From contig OZ038397.1 of the NCBI GenBank assembly GCA_964036045.1, forward strand, positions 28,236,263 through 28,300,262: 64,000 bases of DNA, given 5' to 3'. This stretch comes from Eutreptiella sp. 'Long Island Sound 2002' (Eukaryota > Euglenozoa > Euglenophyceae > Eutreptiales > Eutreptiaceae). How positions within the stretch are numbered: position 1 is the stretch's first letter; every line of letters starts with the position of its first letter. The position numbers and the translations under genes are program-made. A model generated the notes under the pieces. It saw only the letters and a program-made list of their open reading frames with translations, ran no database searches and was not told where the DNA came from. This document shows positions 33,776 to 43,063 of this stretch, piece after piece.

Positions 33776-35550
33776 AGGAAAGGGTTACAATCTCTCGATC
33801 TCAGAGTAGGACGGCGAAGGCTAGGACTGAGGCTCAGAATGCCAAGCGAACTGCCTCCCGTACTGCCCCTCCTGCTGCTGATTCCAATGCATTAGCCCAG
33901 CTGTTGCTCGCCCAGACCCTCGCCGGAGCTGGTGTGGCGAATGATGCCGCCAAGGTGTCTGCCATTACGGCCGGTGTTGGGCTGGATTCGCTTCTTAATC
34001 CCACTTCATTGCGACTTCGTCAGGTTGCCAAGCAACCGAAGTATAATGGAAACCCCAGACGTTGGCCTCAGTTCCAACGGGAATTTAAACTGTGGGTTAA
34101 GACTCAAAAACTCCAAGATGATCAGTTCCTGATGGCCCTCTTGGACTGCCTTGAGGGAGCGCCGGCCAACACTTGGCTCAGGACCTGGAGTGATCGTGAG
34201 GATTCAAGTTCCCCCCTCACCTTTGATGAGGTGTGGGAACAGTTGGAGGTACGTGGATCCAGGCTGCCAGAGGACCATTACCACCAGATGTTGAAGAATT
34301 TTCCTTCATTCTCGCGATTAATCTTGCACGAAGTGCAAGACAAAAGACAGCGCTTCTGGAATTTAGTGGAAGAGTCTGAACATTCAGGCGAAAAATTTTC
34401 TAGTGCCGAGCTGAAAAATCTGATTTTTGACAAGATCCCCTCAGAAACTGCCGCCACCCTTCGGAATAAACGGTCCGAAGAAAAGGTCAAGACCTGGTGG
34501 GCGGAGGTCGATGGCTTCGATGCCTCGGCCAACAGGTTTTCCGTCAGGGAATCACTTCAAAAGTGTTCCCCCACGTCGTTTACCAAGGTGAAATTCACTG
34601 AAAACACGTGGAAAATCAAGTTTAATGAACACGAGGATCGGGACTTGTTTGTCCAAGTCCTCAATAGGGGAGTAAGCTTCCATGGCCATCGCCTGAAGGC
34701 CAGAAACTGGGTGTTTTCGTTCACCCCGAAGGAATTGTGGGAAGAGGTTGAGCGGCTCGCTGACGCCGCCAATCAAAATTTCCATGAGGGTCTTGGGGGA
34801 AACAAGAATACCCAGCAAAACACCCAAAATGGGGCCCAAAAGGGCAACAAGAAGGTGAATGACACCCGGAATGTTCAGGATCACTGTAGCATCTGTCTTC
34901 TTTTAGGTTCTACGAACCGAGCTAAGTCGCATTCTACTGGTAATCACCGATGGTCTCCTTACGATCACAAGGTGATTGGTGAAAATATCAGTAATCCGCA
35001 GAATGCAGACAGGAATGACAGACAGGTGCATGGTGGAAAGGGGGGAAAAGGGAATTCGCCCCCCTCCGGTGGAAACAAAAATACTGGAGGCCCTGGCGGG
35101 TCCCAAGGCACAGGAAATCGGACTCCATCCGGCTCCGGTGGACAGCCGAACGGCCAGAAAAATCCCAATGGCAACGCCGGAGGCGGAAATCGAAATCCAG
35201 GCCAAACCCCTCAATCCGGTACAAACAAAGGAAATGCTCAAGGATTCCAGGGTAAAGGTAAGGGAAATCCTTCGGGAACCCCTTCTTCTGGTAAGGGCAG
35301 AGGGCGTGGCGACGGTGGAGGTCCATCATCCGGCGGCCCTGGCCGTGGACGTGGAAAGGGCAACCATCGTGTGGATCAGGTCTCAGGTGCAGATCAGGTG
35401 TCCGATGCGGATCGAGATTATGTCGAAAATGCCCTGAATCCAGCAGATGATCCGTTCCAAGAAGAGTGGATCGACGAATCAGGCTGTGTGAGGTCAGAAC
35501 GCCTAGGGGAGCCACGAAAATCGCCCCTCCCCAGGCGATTTCAGGCATGA
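33658..35550 (+). CDS. E3 Gag (capsid and nucleocapsid)
   Basis: Open frame of about 630 codons; the first near-cognate start is the GTG at 33730. After a basic Ser/Arg/Ala-rich start comes a Ty3-type capsid region (QPKYNGNPRRWPQFQREF, then LLDCLEGAPANTWL, about residues 95-270 from 33730). A second conserved-looking segment follows (TWKIKFNEHEDRDLF to KARNWVFSF). A single Cys/His cluster at about 386-404 (CSIC then H and H) does not fit the standard CCHC spacing. The tail is very rich in Gly, Asn and Pro, likely disordered and RNA-binding. It ends at TGA 35548, and protease continues in the +1 frame with about 44 bases of overlap. Confidence 0.75.
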   Translation, partial: GRIIGGTSNRTVGGVDRSFSIAPSVDSKTTDARISRTKLKERVTISRSQSRTAKARTEAQNAKRTASRTAPPAADSNALAQLLLAQTLAGAGVANDAAKVSAITAGVGLDSLLNPTSLRLRQVAKQPKYNGNPRRWPQFQREFKLWVKTQKLQDDQFLMALLDCLEGAPANTWLRTWSDREDSSSPLTFDEVWEQLEVRGSRLPEDHYHQMLKNFPSFSRLILHEVQDKRQRFWNLVEESEHSGEKFSSAELKNLIFDKIPSETAATLRNKRSEEKVKTWWAEVDGFDASANRFSVRESLQKCSPTSFTKVKFTENTWKIKFNEHEDRDLFVQVLNRGVSFHGHRLKARNWVFSFTPKELWEEVERLADAANQNFHEGLGGNKNTQQNTQNGAQKGNKKVNDTRNVQDHCSICLLLGSTNRAKSHSTGNHRWSPYDHKVIGENISNPQNADRNDRQVHGGKGGKGNSPPSGGNKNTGGPGGSQGTGNRTPSGSGGQPNGQKNPNGNAGGGNRNPGQTPQSGTNKGNAQGFQGKGKGNPSGTPSSGKGRGRGDGGGPSSGGPGRGRGKGNHRVDQVSGADQVSDADRDYVENALNPADDPFQEEWIDESGCVRSERLGEPRKSPLPRRFQA

Positions 35551-36898
35551 TCCCCAGATTCCAGATCGACCATTACTAGATGTAGGGTCGCTTGTCTCCT
35601 CTCCCCTGGATCCGGCAGCGGATCCTTCTGTTGTAGTGGACGAGGTTGGTGTACAGTCCAAGCACAGGGCCCGTCAGTTTGTCACAAAGCTGTGGGTCTC
35701 TGATTGCAAGGGAAATTTCCACCTCGCCACTTGTTTGTGTGACAATGGATCAGAGGTAAATCTCCAATCCAATTCTTTCTTACCCGACGACTGCGTGTTT
35801 GAGTCGCCTCATCCTGTTACCCTCGAGGGAGTTTCTGGACATTCTCTCGCAGGTGGGCAACGCGGTTGTTATATATCAACTCATTTGGTCGCTCAAGACC
35901 TTTGGGAAGAAGGTAATGTGGAGGAAGTTGTCCTTAAGGATGACTACTTCTATCGTGCCGACATAAAGTATGACCTTTACTTGGGCCATCCTTGGCTTCG
36001 CAAGAACAGGGTGGCGCCCGTAGGTCATCGGCGTTGTTTTTTGCTGGAGTCAGGTCCCTTGGAGCGTCCTGAATTTCGTTTTTTGCACGCAGGGTTCAAA
36101 AGTGCAGAGGAATTTTTGAAGCAAAAGGTTACACCAAAATTTGGCGAAGATGTCACCAATGCAGAGGTGAATGGGAGTGCCGATTACTCCCGAGAGTTAG
36201 AATGTCTTCGTAGGGACTCCCAGCCACGACGCCCTTCGCGCTGGCACTCTTCATCCTACAGAGTTGTCGACAAATGGCGCGATGCAATTTGTGAATATTT
36301 TCATGAACACCATTCCTTTTGGCCACAGTATGATGCCTTTGCTAACCGTGAGAACAAGCGCTTTGACAAGCATTTTCGCGACGCTTGGACCCATAAATGG
36401 GACAAGAAGTTATGGATTAATCCTCCGTTTCACTTAATCCAGCAGGTTATCCACAAAATCAAGCAAGATAAAACCCAGGCGATTTTAGTTGTGCCCTTGT
36501 GGGACGACAAGCCTTGGTTTCAGGAATTAAAAGACATTTGTGTAGATTACATCGAACTTCCCAGGAAGATTAAGCTGTATGCCAGGGACGACACAGGTCC
36601 CCTGCCACAGCGGTCCTGGAATTCGCTTGCATTCCTGGTGGATGGAAAGCTTTCTGACGCTAATTCTGCTGATTCTGGTACTGATTCCTGTGTTGGGTCT
36701 GAATCTGAGGTTGAGCGTGGTACTGATGATGAATCTATTTTTTCTGATTTTTGTCCGTCAGATACCCAAGGTGATCCAACGTCAAATGGATCCGCCTCGT
36801 CTCCCTCTTCCCCAATACGATCGACATCGAAAAGAATCTTCAGTACACGGGCGAAGAAAAATTTTAAATCGCGCCGCAAATTCAGAGTTTTTTTATGA
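35507..36898 (+). pseudogene. E3 aspartic protease - Dam-like domain
   Basis: Open from 35507; the first near-cognate start is near 35636. First comes an aspartic-protease-like domain whose active-site triad reads D-N-G-S (codon for D at 35741) rather than DTG/DSG, with later GVSGHSLAGGQRG and LYLGHPWL elements aligning with the E1 protease. It may be weak or inactive. Second comes a Dam-like domain, about 36241-36640: a YDAFANREN motif, then WINPPF (NPPF at 36419-36430), then the AILVVPLWDDKPWF strand and loop. These match the N6-adenine methyltransferase-like domain known from DIRS-type retroelements. After an acidic Ser/Asp stretch the frame ends at 36898 just after a T7 run. The next coding segment is one base out of register. 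Confidence 0.75.
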
Positions 36899-37082
36899 AA
36901 AACCCCCTGTGGAAGCTTTCATAGATCCTTTCGAGGAGCTGGATCACGAAGATAATCTCTGGAATGTCGACACTCGACCCGTCTATCTTCAAGAGGCAGT
37001 TGATACGGACCTGTTTAGGGACATCCGTAAGAAGATTCTTCCTGCCAAGGCCGAAGAAGCGCCAAAGTTTTTTCGACAGTAA
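36850..37082 (+). pseudogene. E3 Pol segment between two frame breaks
   Basis: About 75 codons in a third frame that bridge the Dam-like frame and the RT frame (contexts FYEKPPVEAFIDPFEELD and TDLFRDIRKKILP). It looks like an RT N-terminal connection by position. It is entered at or before the T7 run at 36888-36894 and left near the T6 run at 37068-37073. The two shifts cancel, which suggests one original frame with two indels or homopolymer errors. Confidence 0.5.
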
Positions 37083-38077
37083 TTCCTGGCGATCAGGTGG
37101 ACACTGAATTGTGTTCCAAGGCAAGAGAAAAGATTTTTGAGGAACGGAAGGACACAACCCTTTCAGGGAAGTTGATCAAAGAGCCCCCTGTCCGTGGGCA
37201 GTTCGGTGAAGCCTTCATCGAGCTTCGTGAAGGGTACAAGGCTAAGAAACAGCGCCCTTATGAGAACCATGGACACAAACATGAGATACTCAGAAAAATC
37301 ATCGAGAGAAATCTCAGGGAATTTGGTTGGCTTGAGGGTTGTATGACCAGCGAATGGTGCTGTGCACCCTTCACAGTCCCGAAGCCGCCGCCTGCAGACC
37401 AGAACACTATTGATGGTTGGCAAATGGTTGTTGATTTTCGCAATCTCAACGCCGAAACCAAGGCGGATTCACACCCCCTGCCCCTCATTGAGGAGGAAAT
37501 CGCCAAGAGGGCAAGAGGTCGTTTGTTTTCTGTGCTGGATCTCCGTCACGGCTTTCACCAAATGCCGTTGAGGAAGGACAGCCGACCTCTCACCTGTATG
37601 TGCACGCCATGTGGCCCAGTCCAGTGGACAGTCATGCCCATGGGCCTGAAGAACGCCCCTTCGTTTTTTCAAAGAATGATGGAGGATGTGCTTTTTACAG
37701 CTCATCCTGAGCTTTGTGCCTTCGTGAGTGTGTACATAGATGACATAATCATCGCGACAGAAGGGAAGGGACTGACCGAAGCTGAGCTGGTGGCCCTACA
37801 TGAAAAGCAGCTGAACCAGGTTTTGGACATTCTTGATGCCAATCAGCTGATTTGTGGGCCAAAGAAGGGAAACTTATTTTTAAAATCAGTCGAATTTTGT
37901 GGTTCTCTCCTAGAGAATGGCACCGGACGACCCAGTCCAGGGAAGCTCGTCGCTATTCAGAAGTGGAAGCGCCCTGAGACGATCACGGAGTTGAGAGGAT
38001 TCCTGGGTTGTTGCAATTTTTACCACACTTTTGTGCCGAATTATGCCAAATTTGCTGCCCCCCTCACTGAATTATAG
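37074..38077 (+). pseudogene. E3 reverse transcriptase
   Basis: RT in frame with the downstream RNase H. It has the usual Ty3/gypsy order: EWCCAPFTVPKP, then WQMVVDFRNLN, LFSVLDLRHGFHQMPL, VMPMGLKNAPSFFQRMM and the YIDD active site (37733-37744). The connection region LRGFLGCCNFYHTFVPNYA follows. The frame hits UAG at 38075 at the end of the RT connection. E1 has an ordinary Leu at the aligned position, so the stop looks like damage and not a designed boundary. Confidence 0.85.
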
Positions 38078-38593
38078 AAGGTAGGGAGAGATGCGGGCAA
38101 GGCAGGTTCAAAGGTTCGTGTCAAGTAGACTGACGAGTGCGAGGAGGCCGTCGATCACTTGAAGGCGGCCCTCTGCGAAGTCGCCACGTTGCATGTGCCT
38201 CAATTCGACCGCCCCTTCTACATAAGAACCGACGCTTCTAGGTACGCGATCGGAGCTGTCCTTGAACAGGTTGATGAAGCCACAGGTGATCAGTACCCTC
38301 TTGCATTTTGGTCTCGGAAGCTAGCCCCACGCCAAATGCTATGGTCGCCGCGTGAGCAAGAAACCTACGCCATAATCTGTGCTTTAAAAAAGTACCAATC
38401 GTGGGTTGGCACCAATCGAGTCGAGGTCCTGACGGATCATCGATCTCTGGAGTATTGGGCCACCGAACACATTGATACTGTCGCGAGCCCAGCTGGTCGA
38501 CGGGCCAGATGGCACGAATTTCTCAGTCTGTTTGACCTCCATGTGTCGTATTTGCCTGGAAAACACAACACGGTAGCGGATGCTCTGAGCTGA
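38078..38593 (+). pseudogene. E3 RNase H
   Basis: Same frame as RT after UAG 38075. A second UAG at 38126-38128 falls where E1 has Trp. The RNase H domain then reads YIRTDASRYAIGAVLEQ, WSPREQETYAI and LTDHRSLEYW, ending in LPGKHNTVADALS. The frame stops at UGA 38591, where E1 has Arg in the matching LSRWAYPAS context, consistent with CGA to TGA. The catalytic acidic residues are present. Confidence 0.85.
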
Positions 38594-40690
38594 TGGGCTT
38601 ACCCCGCTTCAGAGGGGCTGCAAAGTACCAACATCCATGGTACGGAGCAGGACCGCCACGTCGTGATCGAGTGGGATCAAGAGGAAAAAAAGCTCCTCCG
38701 ACGTGAATGCATGCAATGCGCAGTTAAACAGCATGCAGTGCCGTGTCACGACATCACGGCCTTTTCAGATTTGGCGCATGCTCATGAGATCTGCACCAAA
38801 ACACTGAAAGTCGTGGAGAAAGTCACCGATCCCTCCTCAGGGAGTGTGAAACGGTTTGACTATACCCGACGAGTAAGTCGATTTCGGTTGATCCAGGGCA
38901 TTAAGCGTCGAGATCCGGCCAAAACTCCACCCCTGCCTAAAGATTCCCTTATCATCCGTGACTGGACGTCCGATTATCTGCAGGATCCCATGTTTAAAGA
39001 GGTCTTTGGAAATCTCAAATCCAAAGATGCTCACAAGGATGGGATTTTTTCTGAGTACTCGTTGGATGGGGGGAAGCTGTGGATGGAGGGTAAATTGTGC
39101 GTACCAGACGCCCTGGCCCCCCGAGTGTTAAACTGGTGGCATAAATGGGAGTCCCCCCACGCACATGGTCGTCGATTATGGTCGATGATTAAACATAGGT
39201 TGTTTGGCTCACGGCTATATACTCATTGCATGAAAGTAGCCGCCGGATGTGCCCAATGTGCTGTCTCGACGCCCCCCAGCGCGAAGAAGCACGGCCATCT
39301 GAGGCCACATCCTATTCCGGAGCGCCTCTTTAACAGAGTCACCAGTGATTTTTTCTATCTCGGTGAACTCGATGACGAAGAGTGCCATTGGACTAATAAA
39401 AAAGTCAATGGTGTGCTCCTTATTCAGTGCCGTCATTCCGGCTACATGCAGGTGTTGCCTTGCAACATCGAGTCGATGACTGGCAAGGCTGCCGCCAAAT
39501 GGTGCGCGCAGACCTGGATGGGAGGTTGGGACGTCCCATCCGAGGTGGTTACGGACTCAGGCAAAGAGTACACCTCCGAATGGTGGAGGGAATTATGTGC
39601 TCGCCTTGGAATCCACCACCTCAGGTGTGAAATCCACTCGCATCGAGCGCTGCCTGGCGAAAGAGCCGGCCGCTCTGTTATAAATATGCTTCGTAAGGAG
39701 CTCGCGAGTGAGAAGGATTTCCACTGGCTTGAAGTTCTCTTCGCATTGCTTCGCCGTTACCACAACACGCCTTTGTACCATGGCCTTTCTCCAAATGAAA
39801 TTGTCTTTGGACGAAAGAAGTGTTGGTGGAACATGCCGTTGAATAATCCTCGCCCTTGTAAGGATGCTTCGTTGTTTTTGGACGACGTCCAACGAGCAGA
39901 TAAAACTGTCTCGAAATTAATCGAAAAGCATCAAGCTGACTGGCTTTGGGTTCAGAATCAAGGCCGAAAAAACCCCCACAATTTTGAAGTCGATAATCGA
40001 TTTTGGCTTCGAAAATCCGAAACCACCCTGGACGGAGATGACAAGCTTCTTCCCTTGTGGGAGGGGCCATTCGCTGTTACAGCGCGTCTTGGTGAGAACA
40101 GGTGGAGGATTCGTGTGGATGTCAGCAGGGAAATTGACGTTTCGGGCGATCGCCTCAAGAGAGAGATCCCCTCCCCCAAGGATCGGGTCAAACCCCTTTT
40201 TTGGACTTCGAAAATTTTGTCAGATCGGGTCATCGAAGGGGGGAAGTACGAACTCAAGAGGATTGTTGAAGCAAGACGTGACGCCAAGGGCGAATGGGAA
40301 TTTCTGTGTGAGTGGAGGGGCTTTGATTCCAGTCACAACAACTGGGAACCAGCCCATTCTTTTGTCCATGGATACACCAAGGGGTTCATCGACTTCCTCA
40401 AGAAGCACCCCGAAATTGGTGTACTCCTGACAGACTGTTTGTCGAAACCAGACAGACAAGTGGAGAGCGACGGAAAAAGACTTGTGGTGAATCGAGATCC
40501 AGCCTTTTACGGCCCTCAGCAGCCACATTCCAGGGCTGATCCGTCGATCCCCCCTCCTGCGGTCAGGCCAGCCCAGGAGCCAAATGAGGACCAAGCTTCA
40601 AGTTCGGCCGCTGATTTGCAGCGCCCAAGCCGTACGAGGGCCCGACCAGACAGGTTGGTGGTCACATGTATTCCTGCTTGGCCGAATTGA
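38594..40690 (+). CDS. E3 integrase with chromodomain
   Basis: Open from 38594 in the same frame as RNase H; a near-cognate start lies at 38663. It has a zinc-binding region (HKWESPHAHG then CMKVAAGCAQC). The integrase core has D in SDFFYLG, D in VTDSGKEYTS and E in LPGERAG. A C-terminal tail carries the GPF/Y-like element (WEGPFAVTARLG), and the chromodomain runs from YELKRIVEARR to WRGFDSSHNNWEPAHSF. A Pro/Ser/Arg-rich tail ends at TGA 40688. The element sits within heterochromatin-type satellite DNA, which fits chromodomain-guided targeting. This part is intact. Confidence 0.85.
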   Translation, partial: WAYPASEGLQSTNIHGTEQDRHVVIEWDQEEKKLLRRECMQCAVKQHAVPCHDITAFSDLAHAHEICTKTLKVVEKVTDPSSGSVKRFDYTRRVSRFRLIQGIKRRDPAKTPPLPKDSLIIRDWTSDYLQDPMFKEVFGNLKSKDAHKDGIFSEYSLDGGKLWMEGKLCVPDALAPRVLNWWHKWESPHAHGRRLWSMIKHRLFGSRLYTHCMKVAAGCAQCAVSTPPSAKKHGHLRPHPIPERLFNRVTSDFFYLGELDDEECHWTNKKVNGVLLIQCRHSGYMQVLPCNIESMTGKAAAKWCAQTWMGGWDVPSEVVTDSGKEYTSEWWRELCARLGIHHLRCEIHSHRALPGERAGRSVINMLRKELASEKDFHWLEVLFALLRRYHNTPLYHGLSPNEIVFGRKKCWWNMPLNNPRPCKDASLFLDDVQRADKTVSKLIEKHQADWLWVQNQGRKNPHNFEVDNRFWLRKSETTLDGDDKLLPLWEGPFAVTARLGENRWRIRVDVSREIDVSGDRLKREIPSPKDRVKPLFWTSKILSDRVIEGGKYELKRIVEARRDAKGEWEFLCEWRGFDSSHNNWEPAHSFVHGYTKGFIDFLKKHPEIGVLLTDCLSKPDRQVESDGKRLVVNRDPAFYGPQQPHSRADPSIPPPAVRPAQEPNEDQASSSAADLQRPSRTRARPDRLVVTCIPAWPN

Positions 40691-42515
40691 GGGAGATCCG
40701 TCGTGACTTGAGTCGCCAACGCCCTAATCTGGGTAACAGTCGTCTAGTCCAGGGCGTCATGGCACTCGTCGCTAGGGCTCAAGGGTGTAGGTTCGAAACC
40801 CTTGCATGTCCAACTCCTACAAAAGCTCCAGCCTCGCCCCGTCGACCACTTATTTCAATGTGAGTGTTCTGACGACTTGAAAGAACCACATTCTGCTCAA
40901 TCCACTGTTCATTTTTCCTGATTACATCATGATGTGGAGAACTGCGAATGTTTGATAATTTGACGTCAATCAACTTTTCTTTGGTCTCCGTGCGGCAGAC
41001 AAGGCGTAGATACGCTACCGAAAGCCACGGAGTGTGCTGCCGTGTTCAGAAAAAACCAAACTCAGGCCTAATTCAGGCAGATTCGGGGTAATCTTGTCTC
41101 TGTTGGTCTGTGCATCTTTGGAATTTGGCTACTCGTGCAGATGGAAGCAAATGTACATATTAAAAACGCTGGCCAGCGACATTCACCCTTACAGGCACCC
41201 CCTGTAGTACTGGCTGCACCGGATGCGACGCCAGGAACTCAGATCTTACCTTCATTTGCTGTGATGCTGAAGCCAAAGTCCAGATTCAGATCCAGGATCC
41301 TCAAATTTGCCTTGAATTTCTCAGGTTTGTCCATCATTCTGCCACTGTTGCACGAAACCCAGACGTCAATTGTTCAGACAACCTTCAGATAGGAGCTCTA
41401 GGGACTTCTAAAAGCAACCTCTGAAGTCCGTAAGCTTCGTTGTATTTTTGGCAGACGCCAATGTGAGCTCAATCCGACTTGAAACTGTCGAAAATGGTGA
41501 ATCCAAGTGTCTTGTGGGACTCAATCGAAAGATGGGCCTTGTCCAAGTCGATTGACACCGCCGCCACTGTAAATACGGTGTCTCCCAGTTATATACTGTC
41601 AGTAAAGCGGCTTCAGCGAACCTTCGGCGCGTTACATGCCAAGGATCCGGGGCTATCATGTCCCATCATGATGCATCATCACATGATCCACATTTTGATG
41701 GAATCTGTTGGATGCTCGCGAACCAACGTGCCGGAAAGCACAATTGAGCTGAATAAACGACAATATATATTAACTCTAGTCTAAACGAAAGTGGTAGTAG
41801 TTTCAGTTCTAGACATTCCGTTTCATTTCACCTTCATCTCAGGGAATTTACTCATTTTAGGACAATTTAGGTTGATCTCCTTGTCATCTTCTCTGATTCC
41901 TCGAGGATCTGTTTAGATCTAAGTGAACAGAAAAACATCCTTACCTTCTGTGGTTCACTTAGGGCTTGCAGACTTCATTTGTATTTGTTTTCCTTCTCTG
42001 TGATTGCTTAATCTCCTCCATCTCTGTTCAAATTGATTCAGCAAGATTGAATCTTGTGATCATCCACCAGATGCGCCAAATCTGAAGCACATGCTGCACT
42101 TTTTAGAACGAGAAAAGCGGGAGTAACACGATGTAGAGTTCGGCGAGGACACCGTAGCGTGCCCGCGACAGCGAAACTGTGCCAGAGCGCTGAGATGTCA
42201 CTCCATTTCTTGATTCCCCCACTCAATCCACCAATAATCTGCCTCTTTCTCAACCAGGGCATGGTTTGATATCGATTCTCAATATGTTTACATGCTTTTT
42301 AGCCCTTAACCTAATGTTTTACTGCACGGAGGACTGTTCGTCACTTCTCATTCTGTCTCATTTCAGGTTCATCCATCCTGATTCAGTGCCAATTCAGCCC
42401 AAATCAGGTCAGATCAAGCAGATTTCGCCCCATCGAGGCTATATTTCTATTTTTTTCTGGGACTTACCCGCACTACGTTCTTCGTTGACGTAGCGACACA
42501 CCCCAGTGTGTTTTT
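40691..42515. other. E3 3' untranslated region, no gene seen
   Basis: About 1.8 kb between the integrase stop and the polypurine tract. Apart from the tRNA-like piece near 40738 I see no conserved frame. It is AT-richer than the coding part. Confidence 0.6.
40738..40813 (+). other. tRNA-like sequence in the E3 3' region
   Basis: A near-consensus A-box (TAGTCCAGGGC, 40745-40755) and a perfect B-box (GGTTCGAAACC, 40790-40800) are 45 bases apart, as in a real tRNA, and GTCCA follows. A CAAGGGT/ACCCTTG stem encloses the B-box, but the T-stem in standard register and the acceptor stem do not pair. It is probably a tRNA-derived relic or SINE-like piece. A functional tRNA is unlikely. Confidence 0.4.
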
Positions 42516-42525
42516 GAAGGGGGAG
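42516..42525 (+). other. E3 polypurine tract
   Basis: GAAGGGGGAG immediately before the TG start of the 3' LTR, preceded by a T-run. This is the plus-strand primer position. Confidence 0.9.
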
Positions 42526-43058
42526 TGTAAGTGCGGCTAACCCCCATCTGCTCAGATTTTCACAGATCTGCCCCAGATTAACTACATTTTGGTCATTTTC
42601 TTTGCTTCGGCGGAATCGCCGCCTCGCAGCTCAGTCTCAGGATCAGACCTATATATTTCTGAGATGCCGGATCTGATTCCGCGGTCCATTCCCCGTAAAT
42701 CCGCCGCGTTCCGATCATTTAGCTGGAATCGCCATTTGCCGCTGACGCGCGCTCGCGGGCCAGATCGGCCAAATATTTTTCACAATTGGATTTATTTAAA
42801 TCTTTTCAGACAGATATGGACACTCAGATGTGCATAGAATAATCCGCATAAATTTTCTTCATAGACTGGGATTTTCTGCCGGATAACACTCAACATGGAT
42901 CTTGCTTCAGTTGTTGCTGCTCTCGCCTCCGTTGGTGTTCGAGTCTCCGGTTCTACCCCCAATAGCAGCGTTCAGGTCGACTCCTCGCGTGCCTGCCCCA
43001 CTGGTCTTGCCGGCCCCGAGCCCTCCGGCACCATCAACGACCCAGGGCAGCACTTTCA
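42526..43058 (+). repeat. 3' LTR of E3
   Basis: 533 bases identical to 32129-32661 except three substitutions. The ATG of ORF1 is repeated at 42895, but here the frame runs on into satellite DNA and is not a gene. Confidence 0.95.
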
Positions 43059-43063
43059 GAAAG
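43059..43063 (+). other. Target-site duplication of E3, right copy (GAAAG)
   Basis: Pairs with 32124-32128; the satellite unit resumes directly (CACCTGGATCTG). Confidence 0.95.

Larger units (their letters stand above)
32129..43058 (+). mobile_element. Element 3 (E3): full-length Ty3/gypsy chromodomain retrotransposon in satellite
   Basis: A structurally complete insertion of 10,930 bases: 5-bp target duplication, two 533-bp LTRs bounded by TG and CA, a primer-binding site abutting the 5' LTR, gag- and pol-type frames on the plus strand, a polypurine tract and the 3' LTR. The LTRs differ at only three positions seen by eye, so the insertion is young. Coding capacity is nevertheless broken: frame changes near 36890 and 37070, UAG at 38075 and 38126, and UGA at 38591. 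It was probably mobilised in trans, or decayed after insertion. Confidence 0.95.

Noticed and set aside
38075-38593. UAG reassigned to an amino acid in the host
   Set aside because: Aligned residues in E1 at E3 stops are Leu and Trp, not one consistent residue, and one stop is UGA; point mutation is simpler.
40738-40813. Functional tRNA gene
   Set aside because: A- and B-boxes are good but the acceptor and T stems do not pair in the standard register.
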